Source: Martinezella hainanensis
GTDB lineage: Bacteria > Pseudomonadota > Alphaproteobacteria > Rhizobiales > Rhizobiaceae
Assembly: GCF_900094555.1 (NCBI RefSeq)
Contig: NZ_FMAC01000001.1
Span: 1,178,001-1,242,000, forward strand
Length of the DNA: 64,000 nt
Direction: 5' to 3'
Translations under genes and position numbers: made by a program
Notes under the pieces: generated by a model
Databases searched by the model: none
What the model was told of the DNA's origin: nothing
What the model saw: the letters and a program-made list of their open reading frames with translations, nothing else
Shown here: piece after piece, positions 36,176-45,470 of the stretch
Layout: each line of letters begins with the position of its first letter
How positions within the stretch are numbered: the first letter of the stretch is position 1

Positions 36176-37336
36176 ATGAAGCATCTGCTGAAATCATGCA
36201 CGGCCGCACTCGCATGCTTAAGTTTCGCCACGCAGGTCATTGCCGCCGAGCCGTTGAAGACGCTCGGCAAAGGCGAAGGCGCCGTCAGCATCGTCGCATG
36301 GGCCGGCTATATCGAGCGCGGCGAAAGCGACAAGAACTACGATTGGGTCACGGGCTTCGAGAAGGAGACCGGCTGCAAGGTCAGCGTCAAGACGGCGGCC
36401 ACCTCGGACGAGATGGTCGCGCTGATGAACGAGGGCGGCTTTGACCTCGTCACCGCCTCTGGTGACGCATCGCTGCGCCTCGTTGCCGGCAAGCGCGTCC
36501 AGCCGATCAATACCGATCTGATCCCGAGCTGGAAGACCCTTGATGAGCGCCTGAAGAATGCCCCGTGGCATACGGTCAACGGCGTCCACTACGGCGTCCC
36601 CTATCTCTGGGGACCGAATGTGCTGATGTACAACACGGATGCCTTCAAGGGTCAGGCGCCGAAGAGCTGGAACATCGTCTTCGAGGAAATGACCCTGCCC
36701 GACGGCAAGTCCAACAAGGGCCGCGTCCAGGCCTATGATGGCCCGATCTATATTGCCGATGCCGCCCTTTACCTCATGGCGCACAAGCCGGAGCTTGGCA
36801 TCAAGGACCCCTACGAGCTGAACGAAGACCAGTACAAGGCCGCACTCGACCTCCTGCGTGGCCAGCGCAAGCTCGTCAGCCGCTATTGGCACGACGCGAT
36901 GATCCAGACCGACGACTTCAAGAACGAAGGCGTCGTCGCCTCCGGCTCATGGCCGTTCCAGGTGAACCTGCTGCAGTCCGACAAGCAGAAAATCGCCTCC
37001 ACCTTCCCGGATGAGGGAACGACGGGCTGGGCCGACACCACCATGCTGCATGCCGACAGCGAGCATCCGAACTGCGCCTATATGTGGATGGAGCATTCAT
37101 TGCAGGCAAAGGTTCAGGGCGACGCCGCCGCCTGGTTCGGCGCCGTGCCCTCGGTTCCCGCCGCCTGCAAGGGCAATGAACTGCTCACCGACAGCGGTTG
37201 CGCCACCAATGGCTACGACCACTTCGACAAGATTCGCTTCTGGAAGACGCCTGTCGCAAAATGCACGAGCCAGAGCGAATGCGTGCCCTATCATCGCTGG
37301 GTCTCCGACTATATCGGCGTAATCGGCGGCAGATAA
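36176..37336 (+). CDS. Polyamine-type ABC transporter substrate-binding protein (YdcS/PotD-like)
   Basis: The 386-residue precursor has a signal peptide (MKHLLKSCTAALACLSFATQVIAA). It has the PotD-like fold with SIVAWAGYIERG, FDLVTASGDASLRL and GVPYLWGPNVLMYNTD. It binds its ligand in the periplasm for the importer encoded next. ATG 36176 is preceded by GGGAGAG. The order binding protein, ATPase, two permeases, aldehyde dehydrogenase matches the ydcSTUV-patD layout of enteric bacteria, pointing to putrescine-like substrates. Confidence 0.9.
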   Translation: MKHLLKSCTAALACLSFATQVIAAEPLKTLGKGEGAVSIVAWAGYIERGESDKNYDWVTGFEKETGCKVSVKTAATSDEMVALMNEGGFDLVTASGDASLRLVAGKRVQPINTDLIPSWKTLDERLKNAPWHTVNGVHYGVPYLWGPNVLMYNTDAFKGQAPKSWNIVFEEMTLPDGKSNKGRVQAYDGPIYIADAALYLMAHKPELGIKDPYELNEDQYKAALDLLRGQRKLVSRYWHDAMIQTDDFKNEGVVASGSWPFQVNLLQSDKQKIASTFPDEGTTGWADTTMLHADSEHPNCAYMWMEHSLQAKVQGDAAAWFGAVPSVPAACKGNELLTDSGCATNGYDHFDKIRFWKTPVAKCTSQSECVPYHRWVSDYIGVIGGR

Positions 37337-37476
37337 CCAGCCGCATCGGCCTTCGCCGCTCCGAATGCGGAGCGGCAATCCCGCCGGCCCATTGAAAGCC
37401 GGTTCCGTCGCAAACCTGCTCCGGTTGGTTTGGCTGGCATGATATCAAACACCACTGCATATCCCTGGAGAAACCA

Positions 37477-38463
37477 ATGAACGCCGTTCGTTTCCAGCAG
37501 GTGTCCCGCCATTTCGGCCAGGTCCGCGCTGTGGACCGTGTCGATCTGGAGATCGCACCCGGCGAATTCTTCGCCATGCTCGGCCCTTCCGGTTCCGGCA
37601 AGACCACCTGCCTCAGGCTGATTGCCGGCTTCGAACAGCCGACCGGCGGCCATATCGAAATCTTCGGCGAAACCGCCGAAGGCGTGCCGCCCTATAGGCG
37701 CAACGTCAACACGGTGTTTCAGGATTATGCCCTGTTTCCGCATCTCAACATTCTCGACAACGTTGCCTACGGGCTGATGGTCAAGGGCGTCGGCAAGGCC
37801 GAGCGGCTGCGTGCAGCCGAGCAGGCGCTGGAGCTGGTGAAGCTGCCGGGCTATGGCGCGCGGCGCCCCGGCCAGCTCTCCGGTGGCCAGCGGCAGCGCG
37901 TGGCGCTCGCTCGCGCCCTGGTCAACAAGCCGAAGGTGCTGCTGCTCGACGAGCCGCTCGGCGCGCTCGATCTGAAACTGCGCGAGCAGATGCAGGAGGA
38001 ATTGAAGAGCCTGCAGCGCGCGCTCGGCATCACCTTCGTCTTTGTCACCCACGATCAGGGTGAGGCGCTGTCCATGGCCGACCGCGTCGCCGTCTTCAAC
38101 GATGGTCGCATCGTCCAGCAGGGCACACCCCACGATATCTATCAGCGGCCGAAGACCCGCTTCGTCGCCGATTTCGTCGGCTCCTCCAACGTCATTACCC
38201 CCGAGGTCATGTCGTCGCTCGGCGGCGAACGCCGCTGGGCCAGCCTACGCCCCGAAGCGATCCGGTTGACTGAGGAGAGCGGCGTGGCGGCGACCGTGAA
38301 AGCGACGAGCTTTCTCGGTGCTGCCACCCGCCTCTCGGTGGAGGCAAATGGCGCCCGCCTGCATGTGACCGTGCCTGCCGGACAGTCGGCCCCGGATACA
38401 GGCGCATCCGTCCGCCTCGCCTGGCTGCCGGCCGATGTCCACTATATGGATGACGCCGCATGA
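37477..38463 (+). CDS. Polyamine-type ABC transporter ATP-binding protein (PotA/YdcT-like)
   Basis: The 328-residue protein has Walker A GPSGSGKTT, signature LSGGQRQR, Walker B VLLLDEP and the switch histidine in FVTHDQGEALSMADR. A C-terminal TOBE-like domain follows from about residue 240. It hydrolyses ATP to drive import. Its stop overlaps the next gene start (ATGA), which indicates coupled translation. Confidence 0.94.
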   Translation: MNAVRFQQVSRHFGQVRAVDRVDLEIAPGEFFAMLGPSGSGKTTCLRLIAGFEQPTGGHIEIFGETAEGVPPYRRNVNTVFQDYALFPHLNILDNVAYGLMVKGVGKAERLRAAEQALELVKLPGYGARRPGQLSGGQRQRVALARALVNKPKVLLLDEPLGALDLKLREQMQEELKSLQRALGITFVFVTHDQGEALSMADRVAVFNDGRIVQQGTPHDIYQRPKTRFVADFVGSSNVITPEVMSSLGGERRWASLRPEAIRLTEESGVAATVKATSFLGAATRLSVEANGARLHVTVPAGQSAPDTGASVRLAWLPADVHYMDDAA

Positions 38464-39434
38464 ACGCCGCCGCCTTCCCTGCTTCGGCGCAAAAGGCGCC
38501 AGCCTCGATACTGCCGCGTCGCGGCGGTGCCTTCGGCCGTCTCTCCGATCTCTTCTGGCGCCGCCCGAAGCTGCTGCTGTTCCTGATGCTGACGCCACCG
38601 CTGCTCTGGCTCGGCATCATCTACATCGGCTCGCTGATCGCGCTCTTGCTGCAGAGCTTCTTCTCGATTGACGACTTCTCGGGAATGGTGAACTACGAAT
38701 TCACCCTCTCGACCTATGCCCAGCTGCTGAACACGGCCAATTTCGACATCATCGTCCGCACGGTCATTATGGCCGCCCTCGTCACCTTGGCCTCCGCCTT
38801 CGTCGCATTCCCCATCGCCTATTATGCGGCGCGCCATGCGCAGGGTAAATGGAAGGCGCTGTTCTATCTCGGCATCATGCTGCCGCTCTGGTCGAGCTAT
38901 CTGGTGAAAGTCTATGCCTGGAAGCTGATCCTCGCCAAGGAAGGCATCCTCACCTGGATCTTCGACAAGCTGCACCTCGGCTGGCTGCTCGATGGCGTGC
39001 TCGCCCTGCCCGTCATCGGCGGCAACTCGCTCTCGGTCAGCTATATCGGCACCTTCCTCGTCTTCGTCTATATCTGGCTGCCCTACATGATCCTGCCGAC
39101 ACAGGCAGCGCTTGAGCGCGTGCCGGCAAACCTGCTCGAAGCCTCTTCCGATCTTGGCGCAACGCCGAACCAGACCTTCCGCACGGTGCTGCTGCCGCTG
39201 GCTTTGCCCGGTGTGGTCGCCGGCTCGATCTTCACCTTCTCGCTGACATTAGGCGATTACATCATCCCGCAGATCATCGGCTCCTCGCGCCTCTTCATCG
39301 GCCAGGCCGTCTATACGCAGCAGGGAACCGCCGGCAACGTGCCGCTGGCCGCCGCCTTCTCGGTCGTGCCGATCGTCATCATGGCCATCTATCTTTGGAT
39401 CGCCAAGAAACAGGGAGCTTTCGATGCGCTCTGA
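38460..39434 (+). CDS. Polyamine-type ABC transporter permease (PotB/YdcU-like)
   Basis: A 324-residue protein with six predicted transmembrane helices and the EAA loop of ABC importers ([27 protein letters not shown]), the site that contacts the ATPase. It forms a heterodimeric channel with the following permease. It overlaps the ATPase gene by 4 bases and the next permease by 11 bases. Confidence 0.93.
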   Translation: MNAAAFPASAQKAPASILPRRGGAFGRLSDLFWRRPKLLLFLMLTPPLLWLGIIYIGSLIALLLQSFFSIDDFSGMVNYEFTLSTYAQLLNTANFDIIVRTVIMAALVTLASAFVAFPIAYYAARHAQGKWKALFYLGIMLPLWSSYLVKVYAWKLILAKEGILTWIFDKLHLGWLLDGVLALPVIGGNSLSVSYIGTFLVFVYIWLPYMILPTQAALERVPANLLEASSDLGATPNQTFRTVLLPLALPGVVAGSIFTFSLTLGDYIIPQIIGSSRLFIGQAVYTQQGTAGNVPLAAAFSVVPIVIMAIYLWIAKKQGAFDAL

Positions 39435-40239
39435 TCGTGGCCAACGCGCCTCCTTCCCCCTGAAGATCGCAGCCGCAGGCGGCCTGCTCTTCCTGCATCT
39501 GCCGATCCTCTTGATCTTCGTCTATGCCTTCACGACGGAGGAAAAGAGCTATCAGTGGCCGCCACCGGGCCTCACCCTGCAATGGTTCGGTATCGCCTGG
39601 AACAGACCGGATGTCTGGTCGGCGCTTGCGTTGTCCGTTCAGGTCGCAACTATCGCCACCATTATAGCGCTGGTGCTCGGCACGCTCTGCGCCGCCGCCG
39701 TCAGCCAGACGAAATTCTTCGGCCGCGAGGCGATCTCGCTGCTCGTCATCCTGCCGATCGCGCTTCCGGGCATCATCACCGGCATCGCACTACGCTCCGC
39801 CTTCAGCCTGTTCGATATCCCGTTCTCGGTCTGGACGATCGTTCTTGGCCATGCCACCTTCTGCGTCGTCGTGGTCTACAACAATGCCGTCGCCCGTTTC
39901 CGTCGCACCTCCGGCTCGCTGATCGAGGCGTCGATGGATCTTGGCGCCGATGGCTTCCAGACCTTTCGCCATGTCGTCCTGCCGAACATCGGCACGGCGC
40001 TGCTTGCCGGCGGCATGCTCGCCTTCGCGCTCTCCTTCGATGAAGTCATCGTCACCACCTTCACCGGCGGCCAGCAGATGACCTTGCCGATCTGGATGCT
40101 GGAGGAACTCATCCGCCCGCGCCAGCGACCCGTCACCAACGTCGTCGCCATGGTCGTCGTGCTTGTCACCTTCCTGCCGATCCTGGCAGCCTACTATCTT
40201 ACCCGCGACGGCGACCAGATCGCCGGCGGCGGCAAATGA
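39424..40239 (+). CDS. Polyamine-type ABC transporter permease (PotC/YdcV-like)
   Basis: A 271-residue, six-helix membrane protein with the EAA loop ([25 protein letters not shown]) and the PotC-like segment [18 protein letters not shown]. It partners the preceding permease. The aldehyde dehydrogenase gene starts 13 bases after its stop, after a GGGAGAG site. Confidence 0.93.
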   Translation: MRSDRGQRASFPLKIAAAGGLLFLHLPILLIFVYAFTTEEKSYQWPPPGLTLQWFGIAWNRPDVWSALALSVQVATIATIIALVLGTLCAAAVSQTKFFGREAISLLVILPIALPGIITGIALRSAFSLFDIPFSVWTIVLGHATFCVVVVYNNAVARFRRTSGSLIEASMDLGADGFQTFRHVVLPNIGTALLAGGMLAFALSFDEVIVTTFTGGQQMTLPIWMLEELIRPRQRPVTNVVAMVVVLVTFLPILAAYYLTRDGDQIAGGGK

Positions 40240-40252
40240 AAGGGAGAGAATA

Positions 40253-41680
40253 ATGGATACCCAAATGCTGATCGGCTCCCGCTTCGAAGCCGGCACGGAA
40301 ACGGAAGAGCGCGTCCTCAACCCGAAGACGGGCGAGACCGTGCTTAACCTGCCCGAGGCATCGCTCGGCCAGATCGACGCCGCCGTCGATGCTGCGGAAA
40401 AGGCCTTCACGAGCTGGTCGCAGACGACGCCAAGCCAGCGCTCGGCCTATCTCCTCAAGATTGCCGACGCCATCGAGCGGGATGCCGAAGGCTTTGCGGC
40501 GCTGGAGGCGCTAAACTGCGGCAAGCCGATCAATGCAGTACTCAATGATGAGATCCCGGCGATCGTCGACTGCTATCGCTTCTTTGCCGGCGCGGTACGC
40601 AACCTGCACGGCCCGGTCGCCGGCGAATACCTGCCCGGCCACACCTCGATGATCCGCCGCGACCCGATCGGCATCGTCGGCTCGATTGCGCCCTGGAACT
40701 ATCCGCTGATGATGATGGCCTGGAAGCTGGCGCCGGCGATATCAGGCGGCAACACCGTCGTCTTCAAGCCTTCGGAACAGACCCCGCTGACGGCATTGAA
40801 GATGGCAAAGCTGCTGGCGGATATCCTCCCCGAGGGTGTCGTCAACGTCATCCTCGGCCGCGGCGAAAGTGTCGGCAACGCGCTGATCAACCATCCGAAG
40901 ATCGGCATGGTGTCCATCACCGGCGATGTCGCCACCGGCAAGAAGGTGCTTCAGGCAGCCGCCAAGACAGTGAAGCGCACGCATCTCGAACTCGGCGGCA
41001 AGGCGCCGGTCATCGTCTTCGACGATGCCGATATCGACGCCGTCGTGTCAGGCATCCGCACCTTCGGCTACTACAATGCCGGCCAGGACTGCACCGCCGC
41101 CTGCCGCATCTATGCCGACGCCAAGGTCTACGATAATTTCGTCGCCGACCTTACCTCGGCCGTATCGAGCATCAAGTTCAACCTCGCCGACGATACCGAT
41201 AACGAGATCGGCCCGCTGATCTCCAAGCGCCAGCGCGACCGCGTCGAGAGTTTTGTCACCCGCGCCGCCGAACACAAGCACATGGAAATCACGACAGGCG
41301 GCAAGATTTCCGGCGAACGCGGCTTCTTCTATGCGCCGACCATCGTCGCTGGCGCCACGCAGGACGACGAGATCGTGCGCCGCGAAGTCTTCGGCCCGGT
41401 CGTCTCCGTAACGCGCTTCACCAACCCTGACGATGCCGTCTCTTGGGCCAACGACAGCGACTACGGCCTCGCCTCCTCGGTCTGGACCAAGGACATCAGC
41501 CGCGGCATGCAGACGGCCGCCCGGCTGCAATATGGCTGCACCTGGATCAACACCCACTTCATGCTGGTCAACGAAATGCCGCATGGCGGCCTGAAGCAAT
41601 CCGGTTACGGCAAGGATATGTCAGTCTACGCTATCGAAGATTATACCGCCGTGCGGCATGTGATGATCAATCACGGGTAA
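40253..41680 (+). CDS. Aldehyde dehydrogenase, probably gamma-aminobutyraldehyde dehydrogenase (PatD-like)
   Basis: The 475-residue protein has ALDH motifs: the APWNYPL cofactor loop, catalytic Glu in HLELGGKAP, catalytic Cys in [11 protein letters not shown], and EVFGPVVSV near the end. Its position as last gene of a YdcSTUV-like importer unit supports oxidation of 4-aminobutanal, from putrescine, to GABA. ATG 40253 follows AGGGAGAG; the longer frame overlapping the permease is not used. A betaine-aldehyde-type substrate is an alternative. Confidence 0.9.
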   Translation: MDTQMLIGSRFEAGTETEERVLNPKTGETVLNLPEASLGQIDAAVDAAEKAFTSWSQTTPSQRSAYLLKIADAIERDAEGFAALEALNCGKPINAVLNDEIPAIVDCYRFFAGAVRNLHGPVAGEYLPGHTSMIRRDPIGIVGSIAPWNYPLMMMAWKLAPAISGGNTVVFKPSEQTPLTALKMAKLLADILPEGVVNVILGRGESVGNALINHPKIGMVSITGDVATGKKVLQAAAKTVKRTHLELGGKAPVIVFDDADIDAVVSGIRTFGYYNAGQDCTAACRIYADAKVYDNFVADLTSAVSSIKFNLADDTDNEIGPLISKRQRDRVESFVTRAAEHKHMEITTGGKISGERGFFYAPTIVAGATQDDEIVRREVFGPVVSVTRFTNPDDAVSWANDSDYGLASSVWTKDISRGMQTAARLQYGCTWINTHFMLVNEMPHGGLKQSGYGKDMSVYAIEDYTAVRHVMINHG

Positions 41681-41728
41681 GAGGGAGGGTGGCGTCAGCC
41701 AGCCTTCTTGAGTTTGAGGCGCCTCTGC

Positions 41729-41906
41729 CCCCTCTGTCACTTCGTGACATCTCCCCCACAAGGGGGGAGATTGTTGGGAGCATACCGCCCGCTCTGTAAA
41801 GCAATGGCCGTAGCTTCAGCAGATTCGATATTGATTTAGACGCTGGTGGTCGCTGCGGGTTACCAATCTCCCCCTTGTGGGGAGATGTCCCGAAAGGGAC
41901 AGAGGG
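41729..41906. repeat. MITE-like inverted-repeat element, family B copy 1
   Basis: The ends are long inverted repeats: CCCTCTGTCACTTCGTGACA followed by TCTCCCCCACAAGGGGGGAG on the left, with CAATCTCCCCCTTGTGGGGAG and ATGTCCCGAAAGGGACAGAGGG on the right. They enclose a non-coding centre of about 90 bases. A second copy lies at 56314-56498 in the opposite orientation. It occupies most of the gap after the aldehyde dehydrogenase gene, and no gene is seen in the gap. Confidence 0.8.
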
Positions 41907-42036
41907 CGATATCCTCGCTCTCCACACCCGCCACAGCATCCACCAAAGACCGGCAACTCGCCAAAACTGAAACGCCCTCGGAACAATTCACCCTCCTCCC
42001 GCGTCTTTATGAAGTACAACGCAGAGGAGATTGCTA

Positions 42037-42210
42037 ATGCTGAAATGGGCTCTCATTTTCTTTGTGATTTCGCTGATCAGCGGCTTTTTCGGCTTTTCAG
42101 GCGTGTCCGCGGCAACCGCAACCATTGCGCGCGTTCTCTTTGCCATCTTCCTGATCATCTTCCTGGTATTCCTGATCCTGGCCGTCATGGCCGGCAACGC
42201 CGTCATGTGA
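42037..42210 (+). CDS. DUF1328 (UPF0391) small membrane protein
   Basis: A 57-residue hydrophobic protein with two transmembrane helices ([20 protein letters not shown] and a second from [19 protein letters not shown]). It matches the YtjA/UPF0391 family of short membrane proteins of unknown role, often stress-induced. ATG 42037 is preceded by GAGGAGA. It stands alone. Confidence 0.8.
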   Translation: MLKWALIFFVISLISGFFGFSGVSAATATIARVLFAIFLIIFLVFLILAVMAGNAVM

Positions 42211-42242
42211 CAGTATGAGCCGCAGCTGTCGAAGGGGCGGGC

Positions 42243-42917
42243 CTAGATCAGGCTCGCCCCGACGTTTATCGCAAGCGCCAGGATGGTCGTATTGAACAGG
42301 AACGACAGGATCGCATGCAAAAGCGCCAGCTTACGCATCGAGACCGTGGAAATGCCAATATCGGCGGTCTGCGCCGCGACACCGATGGTGAAGGAAAAAT
42401 AGAGGAAGTCCCAATAAATCGGCTCTTCGACGGGCTCTGCGAATTTGAGCCCCTGCCCTTTGCCGGGAATACTGTAGAAGCGATGCGCATAGTGGATGGT
42501 GAACAACGTATGCAGGAAGGTCCACGAAATCAGGATCGTCACGATCGCCATCATCACGCGGTAGAAGGCGATTTCGGGTGAGGCATCCTTGACGCCAAGC
42601 AGATCCAGCGCAATGCCGCCGATGCTGGCAAGAGCAGCAGCGATCGACAGAAACAGCAGGAATCCATCCGAAAAATCGAGATCTGCGGAGCGCTTGCGAA
42701 TGCGCTGCGGATCAGCCGTCAGCATCCGATAGAGACTGTATATGATATAGACGACCGCAGTCGTATCCCAAGCAACCAACAGGTTGCCGGCATTGAAATC
42801 CCTGGACGTCAGAAGCAGAAAGACGGCTATGCCGGCCAACACGGAAATCACGATGACATGGTGCTTGCGCCATAACACGAGCCATCTGGAATGATGCAAA
42901 TGTCCCTGCGCATCCAT
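42243..42917 (-). CDS. DUF1345 family membrane protein
   Basis: A 224-residue protein with about five transmembrane helices. Recognisable segments are LLVAWDTTAVVYIIYSLYRML, WTFLHTLFTIHYAHRFY and YWDFLYFSFTIGVAAQTADI, which match the DUF1345 family of unknown function. ATG 42917 begins a short cytoplasmic lead-in; a longer frame overlaps the SDR terminator and is rejected. It is convergent with the DUF1328 gene. Confidence 0.8.
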   Translation of the reverse strand: MDAQGHLHHSRWLVLWRKHHVIVISVLAGIAVFLLLTSRDFNAGNLLVAWDTTAVVYIIYSLYRMLTADPQRIRKRSADLDFSDGFLLFLSIAAALASIGGIALDLLGVKDASPEIAFYRVMMAIVTILISWTFLHTLFTIHYAHRFYSIPGKGQGLKFAEPVEEPIYWDFLYFSFTIGVAAQTADIGISTVSMRKLALLHAILSFLFNTTILALAINVGASLI

Positions 42918-42973
42918 GCCGCTCTCCCGATCGCAAATCGTCCGTCGCAAACCGATTCGCAAACGAGAGTGGC

Positions 42974-43006
42974 AAATAAAAGGAGGCCTCGCAACACGAA
43001 GCCTCC
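42974..43006 (-). terminator. Terminator downstream of the SDR gene
   Basis: On the minus strand the stem arms GGAGGC and GCCTCC enclose a short stem-loop and are followed by TTTTATTTG. It lies about 20 bases after the SDR stop. Confidence 0.75.
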
Positions 43007-43023
43007 GATCGCGGAAAGAACCC

Positions 43024-43755
43024 TCAGCCGGTCCAGCCACCATCGACGACATGAATCTGGCCGGTCGTGAAGCCCGCCTCGTCGCCCGCGAGATAGGTCA
43101 CCAGCGCGGCGATCTCTTCGGCGGTCGCGATGCGGCCCATCGGCTGCCGGGCGATGAAGTCCTTCATCGCCTTGTCGTAGTCGCCGGTTGCCTTCAGCCG
43201 CTCGTGCAGCGAGGGGCTGTCGACCGTGCCGGGGCAAATGGCATTGGCGCGGATGCCCTTAGCAACGAAATCGGCAGCGATTGCCTTGGTGAGCCCGATG
43301 ACTGCTGCCTTGGAAGCACCATAAGCGAACCGGTTGGGCACGCCCTTCACGCTGGAAGCGACGGAGGACATGTTGACAATCGAGCCCTTGCCCTTCTCCA
43401 GCATGCCCGGCAGGAAGGCGCGGCACGTCGTGTACATCGCCTTGGCGTTGAGGTTGAACGAGAAATCCCAGTCCTTCTCCTCGCAATCGAGGATCGTGCC
43501 GGAATGTACGAAACCGGCGCAATTGAAGAGCACGTCGATGGGGCCGAGTTCCTCTGCATAAGCCTTGACCGCCGCTCCATCGAGCACATTCAACACATGC
43601 TTGCTGGCGCCCTCGAGCGTTGCAAGTGTCTGCTCGTTGATATCGGTGGCGTAGACATGCGCGCCGAGCGAGATGAAGCGCTCCGCCGATGCCCGGCCGA
43701 TGCCTTGCCCCGCCGCCGTGATGACGACCTTCTTGCCTTCCAACCCGTGACCCAT
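43024..43755 (-). CDS. SDR dehydrogenase, probable 2-keto-3-deoxy-L-fuconate dehydrogenase
   Basis: The 243-residue SDR has the cofactor motif TAAGQGIG, NCAG motif, the NMSSVASSVKG serine segment and YGASK catalytic pair. The segments VLFNCAGFVHSGTILDCEEKD and CPGTVDSPSLHERL closely recall the BDH2/DHRS6 type, whose bacterial relatives oxidise 2-keto-3-deoxy-L-fuconate. It ends the minus-strand unit that contains a sugar-acid dehydratase and mutarotase. The substrate is inferred from family and context. Confidence 0.85.
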   Translation of the reverse strand: MGHGLEGKKVVITAAGQGIGRASAERFISLGAHVYATDINEQTLATLEGASKHVLNVLDGAAVKAYAEELGPIDVLFNCAGFVHSGTILDCEEKDWDFSFNLNAKAMYTTCRAFLPGMLEKGKGSIVNMSSVASSVKGVPNRFAYGASKAAVIGLTKAIAADFVAKGIRANAICPGTVDSPSLHERLKATGDYDKAMKDFIARQPMGRIATAEEIAALVTYLAGDEAGFTTGQIHVVDGGWTG

Positions 43756-43845
43756 AATCCTGATCCTTTCCTCGGGACTATGATCCCATCCATCCGGCCG
43801 ATTGCATAGCCGGAAACTCGGATAAGATCATGCAATAACAATCGG

Positions 43846-45006
43846 TTAGCCAAGCCTCTCCGAAGCCTCGAAGGACTGTGCGAAGCGGCGGTTCAGCTTG
43901 TCGATGAGGACTGTATGCCGCGTGGCCGTTCGCAGTCCATCGCTAATCACCTCGGATGCGTCGCTTTGAAATGCCATGTAGCCGTCATGCCGCGGCCGCA
44001 CATAGGCACCCTCCAGCGTCGCGCGCGTGTTGCGATAGAAATCGAGCGCCGGCGTATTGACCGCATCGCTGACCCAGGCGTCTGCGTGACCCGGCTGACC
44101 ATTGCCGCTCGCATAAATACCCGCCTGCACCGGCCCGCCGGCGATCCAGCGCGCAAAGGCTTTCGCCTCTTCCGGCGCCTGCGTGCGTGCCGAGACGGCA
44201 ATGCCTGTGCCACCGAGCGCCGAGCCGTTCGGCGGGCGGCCGTCGATGACGGGCATATCGGCAAAGGCGATCCGCGCCGGCCTGAATCCGGCAAAGGAAT
44301 AATTCACGTAGCCATAGATGAACGGTGACACCACATAGGGACTGTCCGCCTGCGCCATCAGGTCGAACACGGCAATCGGATCCATTTCGTAGCAGCTGAT
44401 ATCCATCCGCGAGACAAGCCGCGCCATCCAGTCGAGCACCGCTTCGCCATCGGCCTTCGCGATGAAATCCGGACCTTCGACGCTGCAGGGCGTGCCGAGA
44501 TGCGCCGCCAGCGAGATGAAGGTCATCAACGAATGCGGCGGCCGCATCGGCAGGATCGCCCTGCCCTCATTGGCGAGCGCGACGAACTCGGCAAGGTCCT
44601 TGACGGGCGCGCTCAGTCGATCCGGACGGTAGGCCTGCACCTGCGTCGCCGCATCGAGCGGAAAGGCCCATTGGCGGCCCTGCCAATTGTAGCTCGGATA
44701 GGAGCGCCCGACCGTGCCGGCTGCGATCGCTGCGATTTCCTGCACATGAGCGGCATCATCGAGCGGCAACAGGCAGTCTTCACGCGTAATCTGGCCGACA
44801 TGCGGATGATCGATGACGATGAGATCGTATTGCGCGGCAAGCTCTTCGACCGGAAAGGTCTCAAAATCCTGCAGCGACCGCTTTTCCCAGCTGATCTCGA
44901 CACCAGTCTGTTCCCGCCATTGCTTCGAGCAGGCGATCATCGGATCGTAGCCGCGCGGATGCGACCAGGTCATACCCCTAAGCTTGATCATGGGGAGCTT
45001 CACCAT
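43846..45006 (-). CDS. Solute-binding-protein-like protein without signal peptide
   Basis: The 386-residue protein has the overall pattern of extracellular solute-binding family 1 proteins: YDLIVIDHPHVGQI, SALGGTGIAVSARTQAPEEAKAFARWIAGG and FYRNTRATLEGAYVRPRHDGY. Its N-terminus ([21 protein letters not shown]) lacks any hydrophobic export signal, so it should be cytoplasmic. The start overlaps the MaoC stop (TGATG), so the two are co-translated. It may have become a cytoplasmic ligand-binding or scaffold protein; no function is established. Confidence 0.8.
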   Translation of the reverse strand: MVKLPMIKLRGMTWSHPRGYDPMIACSKQWREQTGVEISWEKRSLQDFETFPVEELAAQYDLIVIDHPHVGQITREDCLLPLDDAAHVQEIAAIAAGTVGRSYPSYNWQGRQWAFPLDAATQVQAYRPDRLSAPVKDLAEFVALANEGRAILPMRPPHSLMTFISLAAHLGTPCSVEGPDFIAKADGEAVLDWMARLVSRMDISCYEMDPIAVFDLMAQADSPYVVSPFIYGYVNYSFAGFRPARIAFADMPVIDGRPPNGSALGGTGIAVSARTQAPEEAKAFARWIAGGPVQAGIYASGNGQPGHADAWVSDAVNTPALDFYRNTRATLEGAYVRPRHDGYMAFQSDASEVISDGLRTATRHTVLIDKLNRRFAQSFEASERLG

Positions 45007-45467
45007 CACGCCTTCTCCGCAGCCGGCTTGCGCTCGACGATTAGGATGTGATCGGCCGCGAGTACGACTTCGTCGCGCTGGTTCAGCACTTCGCAACGCT
45101 CGACCACGCGGCCGGAGGTCGGTCGCTTCGGATCATCCTCTTTCGCCGAAATGGTGACGCGGGTGCGGATCGTATCGCCGATATGTACCGGGCGGACGAA
45201 GCGGAGCCGATCGTAACCATAGGAAAAAGCGACGGGATTGATGAGCGAGGCCGTAAGCCCGACGCCGATCGCAAAGATCATCGTGCCATGCGCAATGCGC
45301 TGACCGCCGGGCAAGGTCTTGGCGAATTCCGCGTCCATGTGATGCGGGAAGAAATCGCCGGTATGGCCGGCATGGACAACGAAATCGGTCTCGGTGATCG
45401 TCCGTCCGGTGGTCACCCTGACATGACCGAGTTCGTAGTCTTCGAAATAGATGGTTTGCTCTGTCAT
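45006..45467 (-). CDS. MaoC family dehydratase (hot-dog fold), catalytic residues intact
   Basis: The 153-residue protein has the MaoC/R-specific enoyl-CoA hydratase pattern, with the catalytic Asp38-x4-His43 pair in HTGDFFPHH and the [14 protein letters not shown] loop. Such enzymes add water to, or remove it from, acyl-CoA thioesters. It is coupled to the solute-binding-like gene and starts just after the Gfo/Idh gene. A second MaoC gene and a CoA-transferase lie in the divergent unit, so a CoA-thioester step is likely in this pathway. Confidence 0.88.
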   Translation of the reverse strand: MTEQTIYFEDYELGHVRVTTGRTITETDFVVHAGHTGDFFPHHMDAEFAKTLPGGQRIAHGTMIFAIGVGLTASLINPVAFSYGYDRLRFVRPVHIGDTIRTRVTISAKEDDPKRPTSGRVVERCEVLNQRDEVVLAADHILIVERKPAAEKA

Positions 45468-45470
45468 TCA

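Noticed and set aside
41729..41906. CRISPR-like array suggested by repeated CTCCCC blocks
   Set aside because: The repeats are inverted pairs within one element, not regularly spaced direct repeats, and no cas genes are nearby.
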